Origin: Haemophilus quentini
Lineage (GTDB): Bacteria; Pseudomonadota; Gammaproteobacteria; Enterobacterales; Pasteurellaceae
Length of the DNA stretch: 64,000 bases
Assembly: GCA_001752465.1 (NCBI GenBank)
Contig: MDJB01000001.1
Coordinates: 124,001 to 188,000, forward strand
Reading direction: 5' to 3'
The notes below the pieces were generated by a model. That model was not told the DNA's origin, ran no database searches, and saw only the letters and a program-made list of their open reading frames with translations. Below are positions 46,444 to 58,136 of this stretch, piece after piece. A program made the translations under genes and the position numbers. Numbering within the stretch: position 1 is the stretch's first letter; the number at the start of each line of letters is the position of its first letter.

Positions 46444-47888
46444 TTATTTTAATTTTGCTTTAATTGCTTCTGCTACAAGTTCAGTTTCAGGCCCTAAAAT
46501 GACTTGTAATCCATCATTACCTAATTTTACATTACCTTTTGAACCAAGCGCTTTAAGTTGATCTTCATTAATATTGTGATGATCAACTAAAGTTAAGCGT
46601 AAACGAGTGATACAAGCATCTACGGTTTTGAAGTTTTTTGAACCACCTAAAGCAGCGATAAATTTCACCGCTCTTTCTTCGCGAGATTGGTTGCTTTGTG
46701 TTGGGACTGCAGCTGTTTCTGCTTTATCTTCACGTCCTAGCGTTTTGAGATTAAAGGCATTAATTGCAAAACGGAACACAAAATAATAGATAGCAAAAAA
46801 TACAATACCTTGTACAAGTAACATATACCAACTAATGGCAAGTGGGTTGCGGCTAGAAAGTACCATATCCACTAAACCAGCACTAAAGCCGAAGCCTGCA
46901 ATCCAGTGCATGGTGGCTGCAATGAATACAGAGATACCCGTTTTAATAATGCATGCAATACATAAAGTATAGGCGCAACAAACATGAATGAGAATTCAAG
47001 CGGTTCAGTGATCCCTGTAAAGAAAGAAGCCAGTGCACCCGCAAGCATAATTGAGGCCACTTGTACTTTTTGATTTGGTTTTGCACAGTGGTAAATCGCA
47101 AGAGCAGCACCTGATAAACCAAACATCATGACAGGGAAGAAACCAGCTTGATACATACCAGTTACCCCCACAGTTGCAGTGCCTTCGGCAATGGATTTAG
47201 CACCGTCTAAGAAGTTTGGAATATCGTTGATACCCGCTACGTCAAACCAGAATACAGAGTTTAAGGCATGGTGTAAGCCAACAGGAATTAATAAGCGATT
47301 GAAGAAACCGTAGATCCCCGCACCGACTGCATCTAAATCTTTGATGGATTCACCAAATGAAACGAGCGCGTTAAAAATATGCGGCCAAATATAGAGTAAG
47401 GCAAATGATACGGCGATCATCACGAAAGAAACCAAAATTGGGACGAGGCGTTTTCCGCTAAAGAACGAAAGTGCTTTTGGTAATTCAACTTGATAGAAAC
47501 GGTTGTAAAGTTCAGCTGAAATCACACCAATTAAAATCCCGATAAATTGGTTATTGATTTTTTTGAATGCTGCAGGTACTTCATTAATATCAATGTGTTG
47601 TAATTGTGCTACACCAGCAGGGGAAAGCAGGGTGGTTACTACGTAGAAACCCACAAGACCTGAAAGTGCGGCGGAGCCGTGTTTGTCTTTTGCTAGGCCA
47701 AAAGCAACACCTACAGCGAAGAGTAAGCCCATGTTGTCAATAATTGCTGCACCAGATTTAATTAATAATGCCGCTAATTGACTGTTTGCTCCCTAACCAT
47801 CTGGGTCGATCCAATAGCCAATACCCATTAATAATGCCGCAGCAGGTAAGGCCGCCACAGGCACCATTAAGGCTTGAGCCCATTCTTT
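46444..47888 (-). pseudogene. nagE: nagE pseudogene: N-acetylglucosamine PTS EIICB, three lesions
   Basis: Translating across the breaks gives most of a GlcNAc-specific PTS permease: the EIIC domain (GVTGMYQAGFFPVMMFGLSG, then TGITEPLEFSFMFVAPILY) and a C-terminal EIIB domain with phospho-Cys in DACITRLRLTL; no EIIA domain, as in Vibrio-type NagE. Lesions: the initiator region is gone (frame opens with a stop just before DKEWAQALMVPVA at about 47888); an amber TAG at 47793-47795 replaces the Trp of DPDGWGANS; and one base is missing in the T4 run at 46941-46944, where AAAAA restores HALLKTGISVF. The rest aligns well, so inactivation is fairly recent. It sits between the ICMT-like gene and nanM of the sialic acid locus. 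Confidence 0.9.
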
Positions 47889-47920
47889 GTCTCAAGCCTT
47901 ATACATTATTCTATGCCAAA

Positions 47921-49048
47921 TTATTCAACGGTCAATTTTTTACCATCGTAGCTAATGGCTTTAACGCTGGTTAACGCTTTACCACCGTCAGTTTCACCAC
48001 CGATGAGTAATACTTTATTGTTGTAAGACACAGAGAAACCATAGCCAATATTCATTGGTAATTCACCAACGATACTCCATTTACCATTATTTAAAGTATA
48101 AACTTCGTTATGCCATGTTTTGGTTAAACCTTTATGCGCATGAAGTTTGCCTTCTTTGAATTGTTTAATTGAACCAGGGAAGTTAGCTCCACCCGTGACT
48201 AAATAATGGCCATGGCTATAGCCTGCGAGTGCACCGGCTAAACCATCTTGTGATTTACCTTTTGGCGCAGGTAAGTCAGGTAAGTTTTTCCATTGCACAC
48301 CTTTAGTAGTGAATTTACCTTGATGCGTTTCTGCGGTACGAAGCCCTGGTTTAACTTCACCATTGACAACCACTAAGTCATTACCTTGGATAGTGAATGC
48401 CGCACCAGCACGACCAGAGAATGGAATACGACCTTCATTGCGCCATTTATTGGTTGATGGTTCATAGCTCAATAATTCTGTTGTGAAGAAATAATCTTCT
48501 GGACGTTGATCGAAATAAGCTGCTGCGATTTCATCTTTTTTCGCTTTATCTTCACCTGCTGCCACGGTGTCTTGGAAGAAACCATTAAATATAGAGAGGT
48601 TAGAACCACCTAAAATATAAACTTTATCACCGTGAGATGCGCTGCTTGAACCGACTAAACCACGCGGAGAGCGAGTAGGAAGTTTCACCCACGTATTATC
48701 AGCTGGATTGTAGCTGTAAGCGTCATTAATAAGTTGGAGTTCACCTTTTTCATTTTTTTGCAACCCACCGAATACATAAAGTTTTCCATCTACGGCTGCT
48801 GCAACAGGTTGATTACGTTCACCACCAGGGAATGCTGCAATTTCTTTCCATTGTGCAGTAGGATCTTTTAAGTCTAAAGAATAGAATTTATTGCCACCAG
48901 AACCTAAGCCTACATATACGGTATCGCCGATGAGTGCACCCGTTCCGCTTTTGATGCCTACTGGTAAATCTGGATAGGCTTGTGCGCTAGCTGAAAATGC
49001 AACAGTTGCAAAAAGCGCGGCGCATAATGCTGTTTTTGTCAATTTCAT
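47921..49048 (-). CDS. nanM: N-acetylneuraminate epimerase (sialate mutarotase) NanM
   Basis: Periplasmic beta-propeller that speeds alpha to beta anomer conversion of sialic acid for uptake by SiaP. 375 aa from the ATG at 49048 ([20 protein letters not shown]); an in-frame ATG four codons earlier is less likely. Signal peptide cut after ASA|QA, then Kelch repeats, for example [20 protein letters not shown]-type and [18 protein letters not shown]. Downstream of siaT and a USS-pair terminator on the same strand. Confidence 0.95.
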   Translation of the reverse strand: MKLTKTALCAALFATVAFSASAQAYPDLPVGIKSGTGALIGDTVYVGLGSGGNKFYSLDLKDPTAQWKEIAAFPGGERNQPVAAAVDGKLYVFGGLQKNEKGELQLINDAYSYNPADNTWVKLPTRSPRGLVGSSSASHGDKVYILGGSNLSIFNGFFQDTVAAGEDKAKKDEIAAAYFDQRPEDYFFTTELLSYEPSTNKWRNEGRIPFSGRAGAAFTIQGNDLVVVNGEVKPGLRTAETHQGKFTTKGVQWKNLPDLPAPKGKSQDGLAGALAGYSHGHYLVTGGANFPGSIKQFKEGKLHAHKGLTKTWHNEVYTLNNGKWSIVGELPMNIGYGFSVSYNNKVLLIGGETDGGKALTSVKAISYDGKKLTVE

Positions 49049-49125
49049 AATAAACCTCATTTATTAAGTTATGTTTATGGTTTGCTATTCATAAAACCGC
49101 ATTGAATAGGATTTATTTTATAAAA

Positions 49126-49167
49126 AAAGTGCGGTTATAAAAGCCTTGCTTTTTTTAACCGCACTTT
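49126..49167 (-). terminator. USS-pair inverted repeat between siaT and nanM
   Basis: AAAGTGCGGTT (49126-49136) and AACCGCACTTT (49157-49167) form an 11-bp stem around a 20-nt AT-rich loop. Both arms are exact uptake signals. On the minus strand it lies just after the siaT stop. With a long loop it may be a weak terminator, which would lower nanM expression relative to siaPT. Confidence 0.6.
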
Positions 49168-49171
49168 AGTG

Positions 49172-51022
49172 TTAAGACATCAATAGATTTGGTACAAAAG
49201 TAATGATTTGTGGGAAAATCGTAATTAATACTAATGTTAAGAATATCGGTATTAAGAACGGCAATACGCCTTTCGTTACAGTGGATACTGACATATTACC
49301 CACACGTGCCACCACAAAGAGAGCCATACCCATTGGCGGTGTTAAGATACCGATCATCATATTCAACGTAGTCATTACACCGAAGAATACTAAGTCGATA
49401 TTAAATTGCATTGCGATTGGAATTAACATTGGTAACACTAAGAATTGCAATGCTAATGCATCAATGAACATACTCAAGAAGAGTAAGAGCGCATTGATCA
49501 TGACTAATACCATAAGTGGAGAATCAGCTACAGCAACGAATACATCTGCAATACGCATTGCAACTTGTTCACGCGCGATCATATCTCCGAAGAAAGTTAC
49601 AGTCATAATCATTAATGCAACCACACCAGTAATTGCCATTGCTTCAACGCAGCTATTAAAGAGCATTTTCATGGTTAATTCTTTATAAACGAATTTACCG
49701 ATGATTACGGAATAAGTCGCAGCAACAACGGCAGACTCTGTTGGGCTAAATAAGCCAGAGAAGATACCACCGATGATGAGTAATGGGGTTAAAATTGCCC
49801 AGAATGCTTTTTTGAATGATGTGCAAAGTTCTTCACGAGTTGCTTTTAGTGTTCTTGGATAACCACGTTTTTTGGATACGTAGTAGTTCATGATCATCAA
49901 GGCAATCGTAACGAGTACGCCTGGTACAAAACCTGCAACGAAGAGTTTCGCAATGGATTCGTTGGCGATTACACCGTAAATAATCATGGCGATACTTGGT
50001 GGAACTAATGGACCGATGATACAAGATGCCGCAGTGATACCACCACAAATATCATCATCATAACCAGCATCGCGCATAGCCTTGATTTCTAACTGACCTA
50101 AGCCACCTGCATCAGCAAGTGCAGAACCGGACATACCTGAGAACAATAAACTTGCGCCAATATTTACATGACCCATACCACCAGTGTAGTGACCGAGTAA
50201 GGCTTTCGCGAAATTAAAGATACGTTCTGTGATACCGCCAGTATTCATTAAAATACCCGTTAGGATATAGAACGGCACAGCAAGTAATGAGAAACTATCT
50301 AAACTCATGGTTAGTTTTTCAGCTGCAGAGTTTACCACGTTCCATCTGGTCATTGAGAAATAGAGTAATGTGGTGATGAATAATGACCAACCTACTGGCA
50401 CACCAAGGAACATAATAACTAGCCAGAATATTAGGGCAACGTATACAGAGTTAGACCCAAATTTCACATATTCTGTAATGCGTAATACTTTGTACCACTC
50501 TGGGAACGTAAATAAAATGCCTAATAAAATGACCGCACTTACAATGAAGAACGTCGCTGGTAAATAGCTTTTATCTTCTTTAAAATTGTTTGCTTGTGCT
50601 TGGAAGAACCGCACTAACATTAGAATAGAAATGATCGGTAAAGAAGCGTAAATCCATTTTTCTGAAATTCCACCTAATGCATCAATCGGGAAACTAGAAC
50701 CTAGGAAAGTTTTGATACCAAAATGAATAAAGAAAATAATACCAAGGAAAATCACTAACTGTACAAAAGAGTTTGCGACTTTTTTAACTGAAGGTGGCAT
50801 TAAATTGGTTAAGAAATCAATGTAAACGTGTTCTTGTTTGCGAATTGCCACGCTAATACCGAGCATTCCTACATAAACAAACAATAGTTTAGCGAGTTCT
50901 TCACTCCAAATTAACGGCGAGTGGAAAGCTTGACGGAATAGAATTTGGGCTACAAGAATACCGAAGATGACAAGGAACAGTGCGCCACCAATCCATTCTT
51001 CAAGTTTGTTAAAAAATTTCAT
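49172..51022 (-). CDS. siaT: Sialic acid TRAP transporter, fused membrane subunits SiaQM (SiaT)
   Basis: Sodium-driven uptake of N-acetylneuraminic acid. 616 aa. An N-terminal DctQ-type part with four helices (residues 1-165, for example [20 protein letters not shown] and [17 protein letters not shown]) is joined by a linker helix to a large DctM-type part (about 190-616) with many helices, including [17 protein letters not shown] and [13 protein letters not shown]. Follows siaP on the same strand after 69 bp. Uptake signal at 50532-50540. Confidence 0.97.
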   Translation of the reverse strand: MKFFNKLEEWIGGALFLVIFGILVAQILFRQAFHSPLIWSEELAKLLFVYVGMLGISVAIRKQEHVYIDFLTNLMPPSVKKVANSFVQLVIFLGIIFFIHFGIKTFLGSSFPIDALGGISEKWIYASLPIISILMLVRFFQAQANNFKEDKSYLPATFFIVSAVILLGILFTFPEWYKVLRITEYVKFGSNSVYVALIFWLVIMFLGVPVGWSLFITTLLYFSMTRWNVVNSAAEKLTMSLDSFSLLAVPFYILTGILMNTGGITERIFNFAKALLGHYTGGMGHVNIGASLLFSGMSGSALADAGGLGQLEIKAMRDAGYDDDICGGITAASCIIGPLVPPSIAMIIYGVIANESIAKLFVAGFVPGVLVTIALMIMNYYVSKKRGYPRTLKATREELCTSFKKAFWAILTPLLIIGGIFSGLFSPTESAVVAATYSVIIGKFVYKELTMKMLFNSCVEAMAITGVVALMIMTVTFFGDMIAREQVAMRIADVFVAVADSPLMVLVMINALLLFLSMFIDALALQFLVLPMLIPIAMQFNIDLVFFGVMTTLNMMIGILTPPMGMALFVVARVGNMSVSTVTKGVLPFLIPIFLTLVLITIFPQIITFVPNLLMS

Positions 51023-51091
51023 ACTTCACTCCGAGAGATTGTGGAGAACGAAATGGTGCGCCAACCAAATTGCTGGCACACCTGATAGAGA

Positions 51092-52156
<1,065 letters not shown>

Positions 52157-52188
52157 TCAAAAAAACTACTCGGGCGCTATTCTAAAGT

Positions 52189-52270
52189 AAAAAAATACTT
52201 TTTGAACTGCTCTTTGAAGTTTTATTTTAAAATTGAGAGGTAGATCACATTTACAAAAAAATACTTCAAA
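52189..52270. promoter_or_regulatory. siaP/nanE divergent control region: CRP site and repeated AAAAATACTT boxes
   Basis: CRP site TGAGAGGTAGATCACA at 52234-52249 fits TGTGA-N6-TCACA, with a full right half. Flanking it are two direct copies of AAAAATACTT (52191-52200 and 52256-52265). A further related AAAATACTTCA occurs at about 53144 upstream of nanK. The known biology is joint control of this locus by SiaR and CRP; that the repeated boxes are the SiaR operator is my inference. Confidence 0.65.
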
Positions 52271-52437
52271 AAAACTTTTAAAATGGAGTTATGTTTTTAT
52301 ATAATGCTGAGCACTGACGAAAATGTGGGCTCAGTTATATTTTTGAGGATGATTGAGTCTAAATAATGCTAACGCCTAGATGGCTTGTAATAAAGCATTT
52401 AAGCATTATCGGCCTCAATATATTTAGGAGTGATATT

Positions 52438-53124
52438 ATGTCGAAATTATCTCATCAAGATGTGCTTTCTCAAATTCAATACGGTCTCATTGCTTCTTGC
52501 CAACCCGTTGATGATGGCCCAATGGATAAACCTGAAATTGTTTCTGCTATGGCCCAAGCTTCCGTTGCTGGTGGCGCATCAGGTTTACGTATTGAAGGTG
52601 TAGATAACCTTAAAGTGACACGTCCTTTTGTAAACATTCCAATTATCGGTATTGTAAAACGCGACTTACCTGATAGTCCGATTCGTATTACGCCATTTCT
52701 GCAAGATATTGAAGATCTTGCCAATGCTGGGGCAGATATTATTGCGGTAGATGGCACTAACCGTCCTCGCCCAGTTGATATTGAAAGTGCGGTGAAAAAA
52801 ATTCATGAAATGGGCTGCTTGGCTATGGCAGATTGCTCTAATTTAGAAGAAGGCTTGTATTGTCAAAAACTCGGTTTTGATATTGTGGGGAGCACAATGT
52901 CCGGTTATACAGGTGGTCCAGTTCCCGAAGAACCTGATTATCAATTAGTGAAAGATTTAAAAGCCGCGGGTTGTTTTGTGATGGCAGAAGGTCGCTATAA
53001 CACGCCTGAATTGGCAAAAGTAGCCATTGAAATTGGCGCAGATTGCGTCACTGTTGGTTCTGCCTTAACTCGCCTTGAGCATATCGTGAGTTGGTTTGCT
53101 AATTCTGTGAAATCTGCAAGATAG
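52438..53124 (+). CDS. nanE: N-acetylmannosamine-6-phosphate 2-epimerase NanE
   Basis: Converts ManNAc-6-P to GlcNAc-6-P. I chose the ATG at 52438 (MSKLSHQDVLSQIQYGLIAS), which follows TTAGGAGTGAT and gives 228 aa; the frame extends 24 codons upstream into the leader without a good ribosome site. TIM-barrel features: SCQPVDDGPMDKPEIVSAMA, IVKRDLPDS, DVDGTNRPRP-type segment and GSTMSGYTGG. First gene of nanE-nanK-siaR-nanA(-nagB-nagA). Confidence 0.96.
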   Translation: MSKLSHQDVLSQIQYGLIASCQPVDDGPMDKPEIVSAMAQASVAGGASGLRIEGVDNLKVTRPFVNIPIIGIVKRDLPDSPIRITPFLQDIEDLANAGADIIAVDGTNRPRPVDIESAVKKIHEMGCLAMADCSNLEEGLYCQKLGFDIVGSTMSGYTGGPVPEEPDYQLVKDLKAAGCFVMAEGRYNTPELAKVAIEIGADCVTVGSALTRLEHIVSWFANSVKSAR

Positions 53125-53168
53125 TCGTAAGACGTGTGAGAAAATACTTCATACTATAAGGATAAGTT

Positions 53169-54071
53169 ATGCGTTGTTTAGCTCTAGACATTGGCGGTAC
53201 AAAAATCGCGGCGGCTATCGTAAAAAATGGCGAAGTTGAACAACGCCAACAAATTCATACACCGCGTGAAAATGTGGTAGAAGGAATGCATCAAGCATTA
53301 GAACAACTTCTTACTCATTATGCAGGGCAATTTGATTATGTGGCGGTGGCTTCAACCGGTATTATAAATGATGGTGTTTTAACCGCACTTAATCCTAAAA
53401 ATTTAGGTGGTTTGAATCAATTTCCACTAAAAGAAAGTATTGCTAAACACACGGATAAACCAATTGGCTTATTAAATGATGCGCAAGCCGCAACCTATGC
53501 GGAATACCAACTCCAAGATTCAGAAAAAGTATCAAACTTTGTTTTTATTACTGTTTCAACTGGCGTGGGTGGCGGTGTCATATTAAACCAACAATTACAA
53601 ACTGGTCCAAAGGGAATCGCAGGACATATCGGGCATACATTAGCGGATCCAAATGGTCCAATGTGCGGTTGTGGTCGTCGTGGTTGTGTAGAAGCCGTTG
53701 CTGCTGGTCGTGCAATTGAAGCGGTGTCTTCCCAATGGGACGATCCTTGTGAGCCAAGAGAAGTTTTTGAACGTTTTAGAAAAAATGATGAAAAAGCGAC
53801 CGCACTTATAGAACGTTCAGCCCAAGCCATTGCCAATTTAGTGGCGGATTTAGTGATTGGATTGGATGTGCAAAAAGTTGTTATAGGTGGTAGTGTTGGG
53901 TTGGCTGAAGGTTATTTACCATTAGTCAAACGTTTCTTACAGGATATGCCTGCTGTATATAGCTGTGACATTGAATCTGCTAAATTTGGTCAAGATGCAG
54001 GATTAGTCGGCGCAGCTTATTGGATGAAAGATGTTCTGCTTGATAAACCAAAAGGAACAATTTATGGCTAA
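53169..54071 (+). CDS. nanK: N-acetylmannosamine kinase NanK (ROK family)
   Basis: Phosphorylates ManNAc released by NanA. 300 aa. ATP-binding DIGGTKIAAAIV at the N-terminus, TGVGGGVILN for phosphate and sugar handling, and a ROK zinc site HIGHTLADPNGPMCGCGRRG then CVE. Ends inside the siaR start (8-bp overlap). Three uptake signals lie nearby (52785, 53382, 53799). Confidence 0.96.
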   Translation: MRCLALDIGGTKIAAAIVKNGEVEQRQQIHTPRENVVEGMHQALEQLLTHYAGQFDYVAVASTGIINDGVLTALNPKNLGGLNQFPLKESIAKHTDKPIGLLNDAQAATYAEYQLQDSEKVSNFVFITVSTGVGGGVILNQQLQTGPKGIAGHIGHTLADPNGPMCGCGRRGCVEAVAAGRAIEAVSSQWDDPCEPREVFERFRKNDEKATALIERSAQAIANLVADLVIGLDVQKVVIGGSVGLAEGYLPLVKRFLQDMPAVYSCDIESAKFGQDAGLVGAAYWMKDVLLDKPKGTIYG

Positions 54072-54930
54072 ATCTGGAAATGTGTTAAACACCATTAGCT
54101 CGCTTTACCACAGTCTAACCAAATCAGAGAAAAAAATTGCCGATACGATTTTGCGTTCGCCTGATTTGGTGTCTCAATGCCCTCTTTCAGAAATCGCTAA
54201 GCATTTGGAAGTTGGAGAAGCTACGCTCGTCCGTTTTTGTCGAACCATTGGTTTTAAAGGTTTCAGCGATTTTAAATTAGAACTCTCTATTGAGCTTGCC
54301 ACGAAAGATAACAATGATGAAACTGTGCTCGAAACAGAAATTATGCCGAGCGATGATTCTTTAACGATTGCACAAAAGTTGCAAGCGGCAGTTTCTAATG
54401 TAATGGAAGAAACGGTTAATTTATTAGATTTAAAACAGCTTGAGCAAGTGGTTAAAGCCATTAAAAAAGCACGTCGTATCTTTTTATTCGGTGTGGGATC
54501 ATCTGGTGTGACAGCTGAAGATGCAAAAAATAAGTTGATGCGTATCGGTTTCCAAGTGGATGCAACAGGCAATAATCATTTTATGTATATGCAGGCGGCA
54601 TTACTTACGTCTTCTGATGTGGCAATTGGTTTAAGTCATTCAGGATATTCCGCAGAAACAGCGCACACACTCAAAATTGCTAAACAAAATGGTGCAACGA
54701 CAGTGGCATTAACTCACAGTTTGCGTTCACCCGTTACAGAATATGCTGATTATGTTTTGGTAAATGGTAATAAACAAGGGAAATTACAAGGTGACTCCAT
54801 TGGTACCAAAATTGCACAGCTTTTTGTATTAGATTTAATTTATGCTTTGTTAGTGCAGGGCGAAGAAGAACTTGCAGCTCAAACCAAGCAAAAAACCCTC
54901 AATGTGATTCTTGAACAACGTATAAAATAG
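54064..54930 (+). CDS. siaR: Sialic acid locus regulator SiaR (RpiR family)
   Basis: Transcription factor of the sialic acid locus, thought to respond to glucosamine-6-P. I chose the ATG at 54064 ([20 protein letters not shown]), overlapping the nanK stop by 8 bp and giving 288 aa. The N-terminal RpiR HTH is [20 protein letters not shown] (about residues 40-60), and the C-terminal SIS domain has [20 protein letters not shown] and [20 protein letters not shown]. Located within the catabolic operon that it controls. Confidence 0.94.
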   Translation: MAKSGNVLNTISSLYHSLTKSEKKIADTILRSPDLVSQCPLSEIAKHLEVGEATLVRFCRTIGFKGFSDFKLELSIELATKDNNDETVLETEIMPSDDSLTIAQKLQAAVSNVMEETVNLLDLKQLEQVVKAIKKARRIFLFGVGSSGVTAEDAKNKLMRIGFQVDATGNNHFMYMQAALLTSSDVAIGLSHSGYSAETAHTLKIAKQNGATTVALTHSLRSPVTEYADYVLVNGNKQGKLQGDSIGTKIAQLFVLDLIYALLVQGEEELAAQTKQKTLNVILEQRIK

Positions 54931-54940
54931 GAGAAAACTT

Positions 54941-55819
54941 ATGCGTGATTTAAAAGGTATTTTCAGTGCATTATTAGTGTCATTTAATGAAGATGGCACA
55001 ATTAATGAAAAAGGTTTACGTCAAATTATCCGCCATAATATCGACAAAATGAAAGTTGATGGTTTATATGTAGGTGGTTCAACAGGCGAAAACTTTATGC
55101 TTTCAACTGAAGAGAAAAAAGAAATCTTCCGTATTGCAAAAGATGAAGCAAAAGATCAAATCGCGCTAATTGCTCAAGTGGGTAGCGTAAACTTAAAAGA
55201 AGCAGTTGAATTAGGTAAATATGCAACAGAATTAGGCTACGATAGCTTATCTGCAGTTACTCCGTTCTACTATAAATTTAGTTTCCCTGAAATCAAACAT
55301 TATTACGACACCATTATTGCAGAAACAGGCAATAATATGATCGTGTATTCTATTCCGTTCTTAACTGGTGTGAATATGGGAATTGAACAATTTGGTGAAC
55401 TTTACAAAAACCCGAAAGTATTAGGGGTAAAATTCACAGCAGGTGATTTCTACTTATTAGAACGTTTGAAAAAAGCTTATCCAAACCACTTAATTTGGGC
55501 TGGTTTCGATGAAATGATGTTACCTGCGGCCGCACTTGGTGTTGATGGTGCAATCGGTTCAACTTTCAACGTAAACGGCGTTCGTACTCGTCAAATTTTT
55601 GAATTAACCAAAGCGGGTAAATTAGCCGAAGCGTTAGAAATTCAACACGTAACCAATGATTTAATCGAAGGCATTTTAGCGAACGGTTTATATTTAACCA
55701 TCAAAGAATTGCTTAAATTAGAAGGTGTGGATGCGGGTTATTGCCATGAGCCAATGACAGCAAAAGCAACAGATGCTCAGCTTGCTAAAGCAAAAGAGTT
55801 GAAAGCAAAATTTTTATAA
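54941..55819 (+). CDS. nanA: N-acetylneuraminate lyase NanA
   Basis: Aldol cleavage of Neu5Ac to ManNAc and pyruvate. 292 aa. Schiff-base Lys164 in LGVKFTAGD, Tyr136 in VYSIPFLTG and the GSTGE phosphate-like loop (residues 46-50). 10 bp after siaR with an AGGAG site. The gap to nagB (178 bp) has alternative RNA hairpins. Confidence 0.97.
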   Translation: MRDLKGIFSALLVSFNEDGTINEKGLRQIIRHNIDKMKVDGLYVGGSTGENFMLSTEEKKEIFRIAKDEAKDQIALIAQVGSVNLKEAVELGKYATELGYDSLSAVTPFYYKFSFPEIKHYYDTIIAETGNNMIVYSIPFLTGVNMGIEQFGELYKNPKVLGVKFTAGDFYLLERLKKAYPNHLIWAGFDEMMLPAAALGVDGAIGSTFNVNGVRTRQIFELTKAGKLAEALEIQHVTNDLIEGILANGLYLTIKELLKLEGVDAGYCHEPMTAKATDAQLAKAKELKAKFL

Positions 55820-55840
55820 TTAATGGAATATCGTGAGAAC

Positions 55841-55868
55841 CTAGGGGAGTGATTTCCCTAGATCACTC
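55841..55868 (+). promoter_or_regulatory. Two mutually exclusive hairpins in the nanA-nagB gap
   Basis: CTAGGG (55841-55846) pairs with CCCTAG (55856-55861); GAGTGAT (55847-55853) pairs with ATCACTC (55862-55868). The two stems interlock, and the zero-length connectors make a pseudoknot unlikely, so only one can form at a time. The region between nanA and nagB is otherwise non-coding. It could be a processing or attenuation site that sets the nagBA level. Confidence 0.45.
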
Positions 55869-55997
55869 ATAATTTATCCCTATTGGGGTAGCAATTCTCG
55901 TTTCCTGCTTCTCAGTTTTTCTATTTCGTAGTGGGGAACCATTATGTTTAACCGTTGGTTTGTTTATCCACGGTATTGAAAATAAAGGAAGTATAGT

Positions 55998-56801
55998 ATG
56001 CGTCTTATCCCTCTACACAACGAACAACAGGTGAGTCGTTGGGCTGCACGCCATATTGTTGATCGTATCAATCATTTTAATCCTACAGCTGAACGTCCTT
56101 TCGTTCTCGGTTTACCAACTGGTGGCACGCCATTAAAAACTTACCAAGAACTTATCGCACTTTGTAAAGCAGGGGAGGTGAGCTTTAAGCATGTGGTAAC
56201 ATTCAATATGGACGAATATGTGGGTTTACCAGAGGAACACCCTGAAAGTTATCATAGTTTTATGTATAACAATTTCTTCAATCATATCGATATTCAGCCA
56301 GAAAATATCAATATTCTTAATGGCAACACGGATGATCATGATGCGGAATGTCGCCGTTATGAAGAAAAAATTAAATCTTACGGCAAAATTAATTTATTTA
56401 TGGGCGGAGTAGGCAATGATGGCCATATTGCCTTTAATGAACCTGCGTCATCATTAAGTTCCCGTACTCGTATTAAAACGTTAACTCAAGACACGCTGAT
56501 CGCAAATTCACGCTTCTTTTATAATGATGTGAATAAAGTGCCAAAGTATGCTTTAACTATTGGTGTAGGCACATTATTAGATGCCGAAGAAGTGATGATC
56601 CTTGCAACAGGCCATCATAAGGCGCTTGCAGTTCAAGCTGCTGTAGAAGGTGGTGTGAACCATATGTGGACAGTGAGTGCACTTCAGCTACATCGCCATT
56701 TTGTATTAGTTTGTGATGAGCCTGCACAACAAGAATTGAAAGTAAAAACTGTTAAATATTTTACTGAATTAGAACAACGCGCCATTCATAGCGTGTTATA
56801 A
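55998..56801 (+). CDS. nagB: Glucosamine-6-phosphate deaminase NagB
   Basis: Converts GlcN-6-P to fructose-6-P and ammonia, the last step of the pathway. 267 aa. Phosphate loop [13 protein letters not shown], catalytic Asp in FNMDEYVGL, and [18 protein letters not shown] with active His. Preceded by AAAGGAAG. nagA follows after 57 bp; with the nan genes it completes sialate catabolism. Confidence 0.97.
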   Translation: MRLIPLHNEQQVSRWAARHIVDRINHFNPTAERPFVLGLPTGGTPLKTYQELIALCKAGEVSFKHVVTFNMDEYVGLPEEHPESYHSFMYNNFFNHIDIQPENINILNGNTDDHDAECRRYEEKIKSYGKINLFMGGVGNDGHIAFNEPASSLSSRTRIKTLTQDTLIANSRFFYNDVNKVPKYALTIGVGTLLDAEEVMILATGHHKALAVQAAVEGGVNHMWTVSALQLHRHFVLVCDEPAQQELKVKTVKYFTELEQRAIHSVL

Positions 56802-56858
56802 GATCCTACCGCTCAAAAGAGCGGTAATTTTTCTGATTATTTTATTTAAGGACAAAAA

Positions 56859-58004
56859 ATGAAATATGCACTAACGAATTGTGTGATTTACACAAAATAT
56901 GATGTTTTACGTGATTTTGCTGTAATTATTAACGGTGAAATTATTGAAGCGGTAGTTCCACAAGCTGAATTAGAAACAGGTATCAAAACCATTGATTTAC
57001 AAGGTAATAATTTAACCGCTGGTTTTATTGATCTTCAATTAAATGGCTGTGGTGGGGTGATGTTTAATGACCAAACTAGCGTTGAAACCTTGGAAATTAT
57101 GCAGGAAACTAACTTGAAATCAGGTTGTACAAGTTTCCTTCCGACTTTTATCACGGCACCAGATGAAAACATAAAAAGTGCGGTAAAAATTATGCGTGAA
57201 TATTTAAATAAGCATAAAAATCAAGCACTTGGTTTACATATTGAAGGGCCGTTTATCAGTGTTGAGAAAAAAGGGGTGCACCGTCCCGAATACATTCGTG
57301 AAATTACGCCTGAAATGAAGGATTTCCTCTGTGAAAATGGTGATGTCATTACAAAAATTACCATTGCCGCAGAAAACCCAACCATTAACTATACGCCTGA
57401 TTTTGTGAAAGCTGGCATTATTGTCTCTGTAGGTCATTCCAATGCGACTTATGAAGTCGCTAAAGCCGCATTCCACAAAGGCGCAACTTTTGCGACTCAC
57501 TTGCATAATGCAATGTCGCCAATTAGTTCTGGACGTGCAATGGGCGTAGTAGGTGCGGTACTAGATTCAGATGTTTATACGGGTATTATCGTAGATGGTG
57601 TGCATATCAATTACGGTAATGTTCGTATTGATAAAAAAATCAAAGGTGACAAACTTTGTATTGTGACTGACTCTCTTGCTGCAGCAGGTGCGCCACCTGA
57701 ATTGGAAACATTCACTTTCGTAGGAAAAACCATTTATATCCGAGATGGCCGCTGTTTTGATGCGAACGGTACGATCGCTGGCGCATCAATTACCATGATC
57801 GAATCTATTAAGAATGCAGTGGAGTTTGTAGAAATTCCGCTTGCTGAAGCAATTCGAATGAGTAACCTTTATCCTGCACGAGCAATTGGTGTGGATGATC
57901 GCTTAGGTTCGGTAGAAAAAGGAAAAATCGCAAATTTAGCCGTGTTTACGTCAGATTATAAAGTGACAGCAACCGTGCTCAATGGTGAATGGAAACCTAA
58001 TTGA
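56859..58004 (+). CDS. nagA: N-acetylglucosamine-6-phosphate deacetylase NagA
   Basis: Removes acetate from GlcNAc-6-P. 381 aa amidohydrolase. Motifs LHIEGPFISVEKKGVH (about 127-142, metal Glu), VGHSNATYEVAKAAFHKGAT, THLHNAMSP and the catalytic DSLAAAG (Asp, about 271). Last gene of the nan/nag set and followed by a strong terminator. Uptake signal inside at 57176-57184 and one just after the stop (58009-58017). Confidence 0.97.
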   Translation: MKYALTNCVIYTKYDVLRDFAVIINGEIIEAVVPQAELETGIKTIDLQGNNLTAGFIDLQLNGCGGVMFNDQTSVETLEIMQETNLKSGCTSFLPTFITAPDENIKSAVKIMREYLNKHKNQALGLHIEGPFISVEKKGVHRPEYIREITPEMKDFLCENGDVITKITIAAENPTINYTPDFVKAGIIVSVGHSNATYEVAKAAFHKGATFATHLHNAMSPISSGRAMGVVGAVLDSDVYTGIIVDGVHINYGNVRIDKKIKGDKLCIVTDSLAAAGAPPELETFTFVGKTIYIRDGRCFDANGTIAGASITMIESIKNAVEFVEIPLAEAIRMSNLYPARAIGVDDRLGSVEKGKIANLAVFTSDYKVTATVLNGEWKPN

Positions 58005-58036
58005 TTTAAAGTGCGGTAAATTTTCCTGATATTTTA

Positions 58037-58066
58037 TAACCCAACCAATCGGTTGGGTTATTTTTT
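58037..58066 (+). terminator. Rho-independent terminator after nagA
   Basis: Perfect 10-bp stem TAACCCAACC (58037-58046) / GGTTGGGTTA (58051-58060) with AATC loop, then T6. Confidence 0.88.
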
Positions 58067-58136
58067 GCTTTACCACTTTAATAAGAATAATTTTCATCTA
58101 TAATATAAAAACCAAGTTAATTACTAGGAGATAGAT

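Noticed and set aside
47768-47974. Plus-strand 68-aa ORF in the nagE/nanM boundary
   Set aside because: It runs antisense through the degraded nagE 5' end and the nanM 3' end.
55841-55868. H-type pseudoknot
   Set aside because: Connecting loops would be 0 nt long on two sides, so simultaneous stems are sterically unlikely.
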